Origin: Magnolia sinica
Lineage: Eukaryota; Streptophyta; Magnoliopsida; Magnoliales; Magnoliaceae
DNA length: 64,000 nt
Assembly (NCBI RefSeq): GCF_029962835.1
Contig: NC_080582.1
Coordinates: 23,816,032 to 23,880,031 of the forward strand
Direction: 5' to 3'
Position numbers and translations under genes: made by a program
Shown: piece after piece, positions 1-10,806 of the stretch
How the letters are laid out: each line of letters starts with the position of its first letter
Position numbering within the stretch: the stretch's first letter is position 1
The notes under the pieces: generated by a model
What the model saw: only the letters and a program-made list of their open reading frames with translations
The model's database searches: none
What the model was told of the DNA's origin: nothing

Positions 1-184
1 CGACCTTTTTCGATTAATCGAAAGATCTTCTATACATATAAAAGGACATATCGAAACGGCCGGGGCTATGGCTATGGCTACGGTTATAATCCGTAGCTAT
101 AGAAAACACCATAGCCATAAATTTCTGACGTATTTATTTATTATTATTTTATTTTTTTACTGAAATCCCCGCCGCTTTTTCTGG
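1..184. other. Gene-free left edge with short inverted repeats
   Basis: No coding region is visible. Positions about 72-112 form a near-palindrome: CTACGG, a TTATAAT spacer, then CCGTAG, with CTATGG and CTATAG outside. Several copies of ctatgg and ccatag lie around it. A T-rich stretch follows. Confidence 0.5.
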
Positions 185-602
185 GTCCTATCATGAGGTA
201 TGTGTTATATCCAAACCGTCCATATATTCGACAACCTCGTATTAAGGCTTGAGACGAAAAATAAGACAGATCTAGCTATAAAGTGGACCACACCGTAAAA
301 GGCTGTGGAGGATTGAACGTCTACCATTGAAACCCTTTTAGGGATTATTATGAAATTTGTTTTTCCTCTTCATCCATGTCTTTGTGACTTTATGAATAGA
401 TTGGATGGAAAATAAATGTTATACTGGGCCCTACAAAATTTTTAACGGTGAAAATCAATTTTCCCGTTGCTCTTTGTGGTGTGGTCCAGTTGATCTTTGG
501 ATATGATTTTTTTTTTTTTTTTTGATAATGCTCCCAAATGATCTCGAAATATGGATGAACATTGTGGATATAATAAATACGTAACTGTGGGGCCCATGTA
601 AC
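185..602. repeat. Foldback repeat of the GTGGGGCCCAC family
   Basis: The two halves are imperfect reverse complements. The left arm runs from a degenerate gggtcctatcatgaggtatg through a block meaning 'gtggaccacaccgt..' to 'attgaacgtctaccattgaaa'. The right arm reads the same modules backwards and ends at tggggcccatg. The centre, with 'cttcatccatgtctttgtgac' split around it, is single copy. The same modular layout recurs many times in the window. It has no coding capacity, and its exact ends and target duplication are not clear here. Confidence 0.7.
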
Positions 603-630
603 TTTGATATCTTTTGAACCGTTCGTACAA

Positions 631-653
631 CTCCTAACTGTGGAGTTAGGAGT
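631..653. repeat. Short perfect hairpin
   Basis: CTCCTAACT, a GTGG loop and AGTTAGGAG form a perfect 9-bp stem. It lies just outside the foldback to its left. No role is evident. Confidence 0.5.
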
Positions 654-929
654 GTCAGCGCTCGTCTTCGAGCACTACCGATCCGGTTGAAGGAAAAAGC
701 AGGGGCATTTTCGACCTTTGGCAAGTCATCCGTACAGGTACAGCTGGGGCTTATTTTTGCAAAGTAAAAAAAGGTAGGCTCGGTCTCGTAAATGGGCCAT
801 AAATGGGTCGTACAGTGGCAAATTTCTCAAGAAAGAGGGACGCGGATTGCACGGGATCTGCAGCCATAAGCTCTGTGCGGTCCACCGCAATGTTCGTGTT
901 ATATCCCCTCCGCTCATTTTTTGCACGTG

Positions 930-1411
930 GGAAGGCCGGTTTGGCTGGTGACCCCGACACCAGCCAGCTAGCTGGTGTCAAAGCTGTGGGCCCCACCATG
1001 ATGAGTTTGTTTTATCCACTGCGTGGATACATATTACCAGCTCGTGCATATTTGCCAATATCAGGTGGACGACATTCCATGAAACAGTGGTGACTGAATT
1101 CCCACCATTAAAAACATCCTAGGGCCCAATGTAATGTTTAATCCAATGCGTTGATTAGGTGGGATGAGGGGAAAACACAGATATAAGCTTGATCCAAAAC
1201 TTCCGCGGCCCCAAGAAGTTTTCAATGCTAAGCGTTCAATCCCGCTGTAACATATGGTGTGGTCCATATGAGCTTTGAATCTACCTGATTTTGTACTTAT
1301 GCCCTGAAATGAGCTGACAAAATGGACGGACGGCGTGGATAAAACACATACATCATGGTGTGGCCCACAGAGCTTTGACACCAGCTAGGTTGCTGGTGAT
1401 CCCGCGTCCAT
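930..1411. mobile_element. Nested foldback element (inner copy 1)
   Basis: Both ends carry the same inverted block: 'gctggtgaccccgacaccagcc' modules on the left, and 'gacaccagctaggttgctggtg' followed by the terminal cgcgtcc on the right. Inside this, GTGGGCCCCACCATGATG on the left mirrors CATCATGGTGTGGCCCAC on the right. It interrupts the arm of the larger element around it. No clean target duplication was found. Confidence 0.6.
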
Positions 1412-1635
1412 GGGGAAAGATACAAAGCTCAAGTGGACCCCACCAACAGTGAGAATTGAACGCCTACCATTAAAAACTTCTTTGAGGCCACATAGGTTTT
1501 GAATCGAGCTTACACATGTGTTTTCCCTTCATCCAGATCAGCAGCAGCTAACCAATGAGTTGGATTGTATATAAAAATCACGGTGGGCCCTTACGACAGT
1601 TTCAACGGTGGGCGTCTTTATATCCGACTCTTTCC

Positions 1636-2100
1636 TCGAAAGGCTTTCGCATAAAGTTCGTGGGCAAGGACGCTGGGTGGGGCCCACCACCATGTTTGTA
1701 AGAAATCTACCCCGTTCATCCGCTTTGCGAGCTTATTTTAAGCTATTCAACCAAAAATGAGGTGGATACAAAACTCAAGTGGGCCACACGAGAAGAAACG
1801 GTGGGGATTCAGTGAGAACCATTGAAACATATAAAAGCTCTGTGTTTTTATGTATTCTCACTTCGTCCTTTGGTAATGACCTTATAAACGGTTTGGATGG
1901 CATATAAACATCAAGGTAGAGCCTAAGAAGATTTCAACGGTAATTATTTCTTTCCCCAATTTTTCCTCTCGTGTAGCCCACTTGAGTTTTGGATCCACCT
2001 CATTTTTACTCGCTTGTCCTAAAATGAGCTCGCCAAACGGATGAACGGAGTAGATTTCCCACAAACATGGCGGTGGGCCCCACCCAGCATCCTTGCGAAT
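1636..2100. mobile_element. Nested foldback element (inner copy 2)
   Basis: The left end reads aaaggctttcgcataaagtt and leads into GGTGGGGCCCACC. The right end mirrors it as GGTGGGCCCCACC followed by 'cttgcgaatgaaatccgcatcc'. It belongs to the same subfamily as the elements at 10807 and 35683, which share 'aaagcctttcgcattaagtt'. It splits the right half of the outer element. Confidence 0.6.
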
Positions 2101-2339
2101 GAAATCCGCATCCTCTTTCCGGTGATGTAGTCACGTGAGCTTTGAATCTGCCCCGTGCGAAATGAGCTAATGAAACAGATGGACGGAGTGGATATAACAC
2201 ATACATCACAGTGGCCCCACGGATCTTAGGGCCGCATGAATCCGCGACCGAAAAAAGCAGCTATCATTTCAGAAATTCAAATTTCCAAAAATTTTTTTAA
2301 AAAAAGAAGAAGAAGAAGAAGAAACGGAAAACTCGCCGT

Positions 2340-2675
2340 TTCAACGACGGCGTCGTAGAACCTAACGTCGTCATCTCCGAACGTGTGCGAAGCGCAGACG
2401 GTCTTCCCTTCGATCACTCTCCGGCACTCCCCGTCCTGTAACTGTACAGATGTCGGCCGAAACCGTTCCGCGAAATCGTCCAACGCTTTCGGGTCCTCGA
2501 AATCGGACGGCCCCAATCGCTTGTCGGACTCGTCTCCGAAGTCTAAGAACTTCACCGTCAGCGTCTCGCCCTCCAGGACGAGACGGACGCCGTACCATGC
2601 GTCGTCGTCGTACTCTCGGAAATCCAGAACGGAGGGAGGGACATCGGCGGTAATATCGGGCGGTTTGGAGGACAT
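2340..2675 (-). CDS. SAWADEE-like (tandem-Tudor-like) domain protein, first exon or gene fragment
   Basis: Reading from the ATG at 2675, about 110 residues look like real protein. The order is a short S/P-rich start, DAWYGV, a VKFLDFGDESD segment, SVQLQDGEC, G-TVCAS and DVRFYDAVVE. That succession (DxxWYxV, acidic turn, RxxSV, EC, GxxVCA, FYDAxV) matches the SAWADEE fold. In SHH1 this domain reads histone H3K9 methylation for RNA-directed DNA methylation. This assignment is from memory of the motif pattern and was not searched. The upstream in-frame extension to 2831 is probably 5' UTR. After FYDAVVE the frame runs into a poly-Leu/Lys tract, so an intron probably starts near 2335-2345. A weak GC-type donor is possible there. 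No later exon is visible down to position 1. They may lie outside the window beyond the nested repeats, or the gene may be truncated. Confidence 0.5.
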
Positions 2676-2831
2676 TTTCTGGTGATTGAAGAAGAAGACG
2701 AGGGGCTTCGGGCGGAAGGGTTGCATTGATGGGACGAAAGAAGAGTAATTATTTGGAGAAATACTATGATACTCTGGCGGACTGTGATGGATGATACACA
2801 GGCAGTTAGAAACTGAAATTGCATGGTTCAA

Positions 2832-3027
2832 ACTGAACCGTCCAGATTATAGGCTCCGGTTTAGATGTATTATGAATTGAAATCTACGCTTATTTGATTA
2901 TCCAACTATTAGATCGCTGGACGTTTATTGGACGGTTAAAAATGAACAATAACCAAGACCCAGCTAGAGACGGCTGATCTTGTCAGGGGACGCGGATGAG
3001 CTACTGACAGGTTAGAGCAGCGAGTCT
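2832..3027. other. Region between the SAWADEE-like exon and the tandem duplication
   Basis: Probable promoter or upstream DNA of the minus-strand exon, followed by the edge of another foldback (GGGACGCGGATGAGCTACTG at about 2989). No further feature is seen. Confidence 0.4.
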
Positions 3028-3760
3028 CGCTACTGAAGTGAGCCCCATCACGTCCATTCGGAGAGATCCAGCAAGATCCAAAGAAAGGGCTAAATCCAAA
3101 GCTCCATTGGACTAGTAGACTCCTGCAGAAAAAACAGCGAGGCCAGTGACGCCACTATTAAAAACTTCTAAAAAGCTATAAAAATTTTAGATCATGTCTT
3201 TTCCCTTCTCCCGTGTCTTTTTAAACTTTTGAATTGGTTGGATTTCAAATAAACATCCTGGCTCACTGTAGGATAGTTTCAACGGTGGAAATCACTCTCC
3301 CAGTGGGAGTTCACTGCATATTTTTATCTACCTCATTATTTGTATAATAACCTAAAATAATATATTAAAATGGACAAACAACATGGATACAACCTATACT
3401 AGCTAATCCACGTCGCTTGTGTGTGCTCTGTGCGGTCCGACGCAGATCAGCGACTCACAGGTTGAGCGGCGAAAATGGTGGAGAGAGTGAGGCTTACCAT
3501 TAAAAACTTCGAAGGTTATAAAAGTTTTCGATCAAGCTTATATTTGCTAATTTATGGACTGGTTGAATCTCAAATAAACATCATGACGGACCTTAAAGAA
3601 AGTTTCAATGGTGGGCGTTATTCTCTCAGCTGTTTTTTGTAACAGAGTTTATTATGACTGTAGATCTGCCTCTTTTTTTATTATGTCCTAATATAATCTT
3701 AACAAATGTATTAACAGTACAGATACAACAAATATGTCACGGTGGGACAATAGAACTTGG
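3028..3760. repeat. Foldback pair at the start of copy 1
   Basis: Two incomplete foldbacks lie next to each other (about 3000-3410 and 3410-3760). They carry the usual modules 'accattaaaaacttc', 'tcaaataaacatc' and 'gtttcaacggtgg'. The corresponding stretch in copy 2 (14381-15085) lacks about 85 bases of the central loop (3185-3270) and about 30 bases near 3470. Confidence 0.7.
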
Positions 3761-4060
3761 TGAGGACCGTCATATATAAATATTATGGGAGAGCTTAAGA
3801 AGTTTTTAAGGGTGGATTGTTCAACCACCATTGTCTCCTGTAACATGTTCCATCTGACATTTGGATATGCAAAAAGGATAAACATCGTAGATGTACAATA
3901 GATTCTTCGGTGGGCGGCACCGTAAGAGCCGTACCAAAGTCACCCGGCCCTGTGCCTCTGCGACGTAAGCTCGTATCACGCGAAATTGATATTTTCGTCA
4001 GATAGCGGAGCTTTTTTGAAAGGCGGAAGACTGTGCAGTGCGCTGCTCAGTCACGCTGAC

Positions 4061-4210
4061 GTCCACGTGTAGCGTTGTCAGGCTGCGGTGTACTTAAATC
4101 TACTACGATTTGACACGTGTCATGCAACGTAACTATACTCCAAGCATGACGTGACTGCTAGGCTTGAGAGACGATACGATAGACGATCCTCCCACTGCCA
4201 TCCACGTGGT
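4061..4210. promoter_or_regulatory. Cluster of ACGT-core (G-box/ABRE-like) motifs, copy 1
   Basis: Within 150 bases lie CCACGTGT (4063), the palindrome GACACGTGTC (4112-4121), ATGACGTGAC (4146) and CCACGTGG (4202-4209). Plant bZIP and bHLH factors bind such cores, so this may be an orphaned promoter. No coding region follows on either strand. It sits in a stretch (3770-4600) that does not look like the surrounding foldbacks. Regulatory function is inferred only. Confidence 0.35.
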
Positions 4211-4609
4211 TCGGTATGTATGGAATTATGGTCGTTCATCCGATGAGAACAACCGTGGATGGTCCATGTTCGGAGATAATAACCGTTGGATCTGACCATA
4301 TGCTACTGGTTTCTATCCTGTACCTTCAGTTTGAAGGCCACTGATCAAATGGCTAGAATTAGCCGATCAGAGTAATTTCCGAAGATCAGTAATCCGACAC
4401 ATTGGTCTCTTGGGCCCCACCGTCAATGGACCATGCCCCTGGAACCAGATGGTCCAACTGAAATATTTGGGTTCTTTTCAGTTTAACGTCGACGGTTGCT
4501 GTATCTCTCTTCCTAACCGTCTATTTGTAGGCCATAAAGCGAAAGGTTAGATGGTCCTTTGGACGAGAAATTTCGAAAATGGTTCGCCCTCGGTGGTGCA
4601 GACATGGAT

Positions 4610-5060
4610 TTGCTGGTGACCCCTGCATCAGCCAACTAGTTGCTGGATAAGCTCCGTGGCCCCACCATGATGTGTTTTATCCATACCGTTCCGTCCATCC
4701 GTTTCACTAGTTCATTTCAATGCATGATCTGATTAGTGAGGCAGGCCCAAAGTAAAAGTAGACCACACCACCCAACCTCATGGAACATTGAGAATTGAAA
4801 GAATACAGTTGAAAACTTATCATGGGCAACGAAAGTTCTGGATAAGCCTATATTTGGCCATGGGTTAGGTGACTTTATGAACTGATTGCATGGCAAATAA
4901 ACATGGGGTGGGCTCCAATAAGTTTCAACGTATAAGCGTTCAATGTGGCCCACCTTAGCATTTGATCTGCTTCATTTTTACCCTCGTGTTTTAAAATAAG
5001 CTGCCTAAATAACGGTGGGAGCCCACGTAGCAGCTTTTCCACCAGCCAAACCTCGATCCA
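4610..5060. repeat. Foldback element shared by both copies (copy 1)
   Basis: The left end is tggatttgctggtgac and the right end its mirrored 'ttccaccagccaaacctcgatcca'. Inside, GTGGCCCCACCATGATG mirrors GTGGGAGCCCAC. Copy 2 carries it at about 28690-29140, so it predates the duplication. Confidence 0.6.
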
Positions 5061-5115
5061 GTGGCGTGCAACATGCCAATGATATGGAAGTGGATTGGCT
5101 GGTGTAACACACACT

Positions 5116-5779
5116 TAGGGTTGTACACGAACCGGGTTAGCTTGATATGGAAGCAGATTGGCTGGTGTAACACACACTTGGGGTTGTACACGAATCGAGT
5201 TAGCTCGGTTAGTTTGCTCGACTCGACTCGAAAAAACTCAATTCGGCTCGGTTCAAAATTGTGTTCGAGCTGAGTCAAGCTGATTTTTTTAGCTTGAAAA
5301 AATTTCGAACGGAGTTCGAGCTTGCCCGAGCTCAACTCGAACCCCAACTCGGATCGAACTAGTTTGGCGACTTCAGTTACCTTGATATTGATGTTGCTCA
5401 CCAAGTGTTTGATGAAATGACTCAATGAAGTGTCAACTAGTTGCAAGGAAGGTATGTATATGAAACAAATATATTTTTTTTCTTGATTTTGATGTTGCCT
5501 ACAAGGCATTTGATTAAAACCTGTAAAACTGTTTTTGTAGTTTTACCTGTAATGAGAATTTGAAGGTGCAGTTCATGTGTTTATGAAAATGCTACATAGG
5601 CAAACTCGGCTTGATCTTGGCTCGAACTCGGCTTGAACTGGCCCAAGCTGTTGACCGAATTCAGCCGTGCTGGCCAGTCAAGCTCAAGGACCAAGCCGAA
5701 TTCAAGTTGAGGTCAGCTAGTGGTCGGGCCGAGTTGAGCTATGCCAAGCTCGACTCGATTTGACTCGTGTACACCTCTA
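5116..5779. mobile_element. Non-autonomous hAT element with 8-bp target duplication (copy 1)
   Basis: The ends are TAGGGTTGTACACGA on the left and TCGTGTACACCTCTA on the right (inverted TAGRGKTGTACACGA). The subterminal regions are rich in GCTCGGCTCGAACTCG, typical of plant hAT elements. The flanks are CACACACT and CACACACC. Copy 1 also has a local duplication of about 72 bases repeating the flank and left end (second start near 5187). No transposase is present. The copy-2 counterpart has a perfect 8-bp duplication. Confidence 0.82.
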
Positions 5780-5799
5780 CACACACCAGCAAACTATCT

Positions 5800-6330
5800 A
5801 GTGTGAGTACGTGTCGTGCGAAGAGGAGTGATGACAGTCCTCGAGATCTAAGTTGTACAAACGACGACTCAAAGGAGATCAAAGTTACATCGACCCATAA
5901 TAATGTATTTATCATATCTACACCGTTCTTCCATTTGGCGAGATTATTTTAGATCTTTATCTAAAAAAGGAATAATTTCCAAGGTTCAATTGGATCACAC
6001 TACAAATAGCAATAGGACAATTATTCTCACCGGTAAAACATTCATAGGACCACTGTAACTCGTATTTTCCATCCATTTTGTTCATAAGGTCACACGGACC
6101 TAGATGAAGAGAAAAAACAAATATCATATTGATTTAAAATTTCCGTGACCCCTAAAAGGGTTTAAATGATAGGCGTTCAATCCTCCCCTCTAAAATACAG
6201 TGTGGTCCACTTGATTTTTGGATCATTCTTACTTTTCGGCTCAAGCCTTACTACAAGCTCACCAAGTGGACAGACCGTTTGGATATAACTCATACCTCAT
6301 GATGGGACCCACGGAACTTGGTGATATCAA
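5800..6330. repeat. Foldback repeat (copy 1)
   Basis: Inverted arms built from 'tatttatcatatctacaccgt' and 'gatataactcatacctcatgatgggaccc', with 'ggatcacactacaa' mirrored by 'tacagtgtggtccac'. The copy-2 version is at about 29810-30336. Confidence 0.6.
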
Positions 6331-6341
6331 CGAAAAGTCGA

Positions 6342-6611
6342 TCACCCTCTTCCTATCACTTGGAGACAAATATTTCCAATGCATACCTCTAGAGGATTCT
6401 TGGGGGTTCCAAGGTTGCCCACTTCAAAATCATCAGGTGCAACGTTGACTTTTGAATCAAACTTATTGAGGAGATCCTCGGGTTCGGGAGCCGGGTCATC
6501 GTTTCCCTCATCCTGGACTTCTTCTAAATGCATAAGTTCGAAGTCTAGTTCTATATCAAAGTCATAAATGTCAATTTTGGCTTCATGCAACTCTTTACAT
6601 GAGTCTGACAC
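6342..6611 (-). pseudogene. Fragment of a Ty3/gypsy-like polyprotein (copy 1)
   Basis: An 89-codon frame reads an acidic stretch (HLEEVQDEGNDDPAPEPEDLL) and then EVGNLGTPKNPLEVCIGN. The NLGTxxxPxxVxIG pattern resembles the linker before reverse transcriptase in Tat/Athila-lineage gypsy elements, where a similar NLGTEEDPR segment occurs. No protease, RT or integrase follows. This is a remnant, and the lineage is tentative. Confidence 0.4.
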
Positions 6612-7618
6612 TTTATTGCATATGGTTTTTGAAAAGTTTTCTGATTTTTGAGTATTTTTATTTTAATGTTGTTGGTTTTTGTAGGTTTTATTCTATTTTA
6701 GGTTTTGTAGATTTTCTATCGTTTTTTTTTTGTTTTGAGGATTTTCTATTGTTTTTAAGTTTTGAGAATTTTCTATTTTTTGGGGATTTTGATAGTTTTC
6801 AATTGTTTTTGGTTTTTGAGGGTTTTTTAGATTTTTTGTAATAACTTGAATTAATCTTGACCATCCAATTTTAACCATTGATCGACATACCAAACTAATC
6901 CAATATGAGCATTGATTTACATGATCAACCTATCCAATCTTAATTGTTGACTTGAACAAATCCAAATCCAACCTTCCATTAATTAATAAATTCAACTATG
7001 CATCTGACCATCCTCCAATGATACACCCATCTAACCATCTACATGCTTAGAACATTCACCCATCCATACATCCCACCACCAAATTGACCATCCATCTTCC
7101 TAAGTTGTATGGCCACCTATAATCCTACCCCTTTATTTGACCACATACCTAACGTGGGGTCCATACTAAAGATGTGCACACCACTTCTTTTGAAAATGAC
7201 CATTCATCACCATTTTTGTTTAACCCATCCTCGTATACTACCTGTCCATCTCACCACCAATTAACATGTATATCATAAAATCTAGCCCTTGATCACACAC
7301 GAGCCCATTTAACCGTATATTTATCCATCATCTATTTGTACATCCATCCGTCAATGCATGCATCATAGCTAACACACCATGTATAACCATCACATGCATA
7401 CACCTTTCACTCATGTGGCATGTATGCACCATATGCATACACCTCATGTCCACACACGTGGCACACATATGGCACACGTGTAGTGCAAAACATGTTCATG
7501 AAAAACAAAGCCATGTGGAGCATGTGATCTAAATGGAATGAAAAATGTAACATATGAAAAAGGAAACATAAGAGGTGCCTATTTCACATGTGATACGTAT
7601 GAAAGTAGCTTATAAAAG
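6612..7618. other. T-rich tract then CCATCC-rich, gene-free DNA (copy 1)
   Basis: 6640-6840 is T-rich with many gattttctattg-like repeats. 6900-7500 has many short ccatccat and accatcc motifs. Frames here are low complexity. I see no gene. The same region recurs at 30618-31660. Confidence 0.5.
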
Positions 7619-7832
7619 AGAGAGAAGAAAGAGAGAGAAATAAAAAAAGAAAAATTCTGGTTACTCACATGAGAAAGAGAGGAAGAGAGAGGGGAGAGAG
7701 ACTGAGGAGTGGAGACAGAAAAAGAAAAAGGAAGAATGAAAAGGAGGAGAGAGAAAAAGAAAGAGAGAAGAAGAAAAGAAAAGAAAAATAAGAGGAAAGA
7801 GAAAAGGGAAGAGGGAGGAAAAAAAAAGTTTT
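7615..7832. repeat. Purine-rich GA tract (copy 1)
   Basis: More than 200 bases that are almost all A or G on the plus strand. The frames on both strands are low-complexity artefacts. In copy 2 the tract has expanded to include a perfect (GA)n run (about 31735-31778). Confidence 0.75.
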
Positions 7833-7859
7833 TCTTTTATAAAGTGAGTTTTCTCTCAA

Positions 7860-9006
7860 TTAAATGTCATATAAGAGGTTCTCATTGTCAGGCTAGGTAA
7901 TATTGTATTGCCGCAGGTATTAGCCAACCTGTGTAAACTGGCCTAAACTAGTGACTAGTAGTTCCCCACTGGAATCGACATTCTGTGAACACCTCCTCCC
8001 ATACAAGCGTGATGGTGCCCTCACTTCCTTTGCTTTAGTATTGATTTGTTGGTGTAGCTAAAGTATGTTATTGATTCGGGTGTAAAAAATGTAATTGATT
8101 CAGAGTCACCACTATCCAAATGAAGCTTAAAATTTATGGCTGACTAACAACCGTAGAATCGCTTAGGGGTTCGGGAATCTCACGATTTCCTAACTCAAAG
8201 TGACTTCCACGGTTGATTTGCGACCATAAATTCTAAGTAAACACTTCAGTAACGAAAAAGAAAGGGATTAAGTACCATTTTTTGCTCGCACAATGTGCGG
8301 TCTCTACTTCATAAGATTTTGTAGTTTTGAGAGATTCAACAGAATTTCAACATTTTAATATTTGGTTGTGCTTCACATAACTTATAAGAGTCGGGCAAGC
8401 AAAAATAAGAAAAAAATATTCATCCTTACATCACAGAGCCAAGTGGACCTAAGTAGGCAAATAAAGTAAAAATGCAAAGGGTAAAATGAAATGCCAACTA
8501 GCCTTTCTTTATAGGATTTAAGATCCTGGGCAGGAAAATAAAGTATGAGAAAATTGAAGAGGGAAAATAATGTAGAATAAAATAGAAAGAACTGTGAATA
8601 TAATTGATGCACTTAGAATGTGTGGAATGAAATGTGAATTAAATAGAGGTAGATAAACTCTTAGCTACAATAACTTTTTTAATGGGCTTTTTTGTCTCAT
8701 ATGTTGGGTAGCATATCTGCATGTTGGAAATCTTTAAGGTACATTCGGCAGCATCTCCGGGTGAACTCCAACCCTCAGACCCTTTTTGTATTTTCCTATC
8801 TCTCTTTCTACTCTCTCTCTCTCTCTTTTTATTTTTTCTATTTCGCTCTCTGTTTTTTTCTCACTTTCCTTTCTTCATCTCTATCTCACTTTTCTTTCTT
8901 CGTCTCGTTTTCCTTCCATCTCTTCTCTTGGTAATGGGTTCCTTATATAAACGTTGGTGGTCGTAACTCACTTTGTTTCGTTGTAGGTGCCCGTCATTTA
9001 AATCAT

Positions 9007-9056
<50 letters not shown>

Positions 9057-10000
9057 CATAATGATTAATTTTTATTTTTTCTAGAAATTATTTAAATGGT
9101 TGTATCTTGTTCGTTGTCTGTTCATTTTCGGTTATCTTAGTCTTGTTAGAAAGATAATCAGATATGCTTATTAAAAAGACTAGAATCATTTCGATTGGAC
9201 CCCGTTTGACTTGTCAAAAGTACAAATGTTCAGTATATAAAATCAATTGCCTGTAATTTGACCAATTGTCTTTTTTCAATGATCTTAGGCTCATTGGAAA
9301 TGTCGCTTGATGAGATTTTCAATTGAACTAAAATTACTTCGATTAGATTATGCTTGATTAGTCTAAAGTGTGGCCATAGTTTTTACAGTTTTGGTCGTGT
9401 AGCAACGCATGGTCTTGCTAAATGGGCCGGATCTTCCTAATCATAACTTGGATTGGAGGAAACTTAAGTTTGTTAGGAGAATCATTTGAACACTTTTCCA
9501 ATGAATTATAGATCATCTTGATTGGTCAAATCTTTTTCTCAATAATACCATGGCTACTTTGTGTATAAGGACAACTGTACTTTTCTCAATCTTAAAGATA
9601 TGACCTCTCATGTCTCAACACAACATTATTTGAGAAGATTAAGTAGTACAGAGAGTGATCCTTGGGTAGAGAGTTCATTTTATTATTTTTCGTGCATCAA
9701 TTGCTATGCACAAAGAGTTTCTAAGGTTCTAGAGTTCAGATTCACGATCGTGAATGAATAGTTACTAGATTTGAAGCTAGATGATTAGGTTCATTAATTG
9801 TTTGTGGGACGTGCCGAGTATATTCCCAGTTTGACCCGTTTGGATTTTCAATAATTTCTAAATTAGTGTAAGATAATTTATTGAAGTCAAGCTGAAGCTC
9901 AAAGAGTGGCTTATCCTTATTTTAGATAAAGTGTCTACAATATGATATTTGTATTTTCCGTATATATAGGCCTGTGTGACTTTATAAATAGGTTAGATGG
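7860..10000. mobile_element. Degenerate LTR-retrotransposon-like segment (copy 1)
   Basis: The block contains GATTCAGAGTCACCACT at about 8096. This resembles the GAGTCGCCAC motif common in or near LTRs of plant Tat/Ogre-type gypsy elements. There are no long open frames and no paired LTR. A (TA)n microsatellite lies at 9012-9055. The whole stretch recurs in copy 2 (32798-34830). The family call rests on one motif and is weak. Confidence 0.35.
9012..9055. repeat. (TA)n microsatellite
   Basis: About 22 uninterrupted TA units. The copy-2 allele at 33907 has about half as many. Confidence 0.9.
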
Positions 10001-10129
10001 CATGGGGGGCCCTATAAAGCTTTTAATAGTGGTCATTCAATCACCACTATTTTCTGTAGTGTGGTTTAGTTGAGACTTGGATTTGACTCATTTTTGAGCT
10101 CATGTCCTAAAATGGTCTGAAAAAAATAA

Positions 10130-10800
10130 ATGGATAGTGCGGATATAATACGTCATGGTCGAGACCACAGATGTTTGCCATGTCAACATAGTTAGGAGAG
10201 ATTAAATACGTATGCAAACAAGAAATATATATGCATTTCGAGTTGATTTTCTTAAATTGGGCATATGCCCCAAAACGATAACAAAATGAATAGACGGTAG
10301 AGATATAACACATACTTCATTGGAGATTACAAAAGTTTGACACATCAGCATAGTTAGTAATTAAAAGGAAACACACATACTTCATGGTCAAGCCCATAGA
10401 TGTTTGCCATGTCAACATAATCAGGAAAGATTAAATACGTACATGACCAAACATAGAATATGTATGCATTTCGAGTTGATTTTCTTAAATTGGGTTCATG
10501 CCCTAAAATGGTCCGAAAAATAAATGGACGGTGTGGATATAACACATGAAGTTCATGGGAGCTGACAGAAGTTTTCCACATCGGCATATTGGGGACTAAA
10601 AAACAATATAGGTAAATGACGAAATAAGAAATATGTATACATTTCGAGTTAGTCTTCTTAAATTGGGCTCATGCTCTAAAATGATCTAAAACAAATGAAT
10701 GCACACGAACAGTGTGAATATAAAACATACTTCATTTGTGGAGCCAACGGAAGGTCGCTACGTCAACATAGTCAAAGTAAGATGAAATAATATACAAGGA
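10130..10800. repeat. Tandemly repeated half-foldback units (copy 1)
   Basis: Unit motifs recur in the order 'gatataacacatacttcatgg', 'tttgccatgtcaacatag', 'aggagagattaaatacgta', 'tgcatttcgagttgattttc', 'aaattgggcatatgcccc'. Starts lie near 10140, 10300, 10370, 10537 and 10715. They look like single arms of a foldback repeated head to tail. Copy 2 carries the same array at about 35000-35680. Confidence 0.55.
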
Positions 10801-10806
10801 AACAAG

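Larger units (their letters stand above)
826..2250. mobile_element. Mutator-like foldback element holding two nested foldbacks
   Basis: The outer ends are GGGACGCGGATTGC at about 826-840 and its degenerate complement gaatccgcgacc at about 2236-2250. Outer-arm modules resume after each interruption: a tgcggtccaccgcaatg arm at about 880, 'caaagctcaagtggacc' at about 1426, and 'gagctttgaatctgcc' at about 2140. This shows that two further foldbacks inserted into it. The family is assigned to Mutator-like elements because a relative at 12195-12758 has a near-perfect 9-bp target duplication and related termini. No transposase is present. Ends are accurate to about 10 bases. Confidence 0.6.

Noticed and set aside
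2450-2685. Plus-strand frames opposite the SAWADEE-like exon
   Set aside because: Antisense shadows of the minus-strand coding frame.
7665-7859. Open frames through the GA tract on both strands
   Set aside because: Low-complexity reading of a purine run that differs between tandem copies.
9561-9761. 66-codon plus-strand frame
   Set aside because: No motif. The copy-2 counterpart (near 34435) is interrupted by a TGA and small indels, so it is not under selection.
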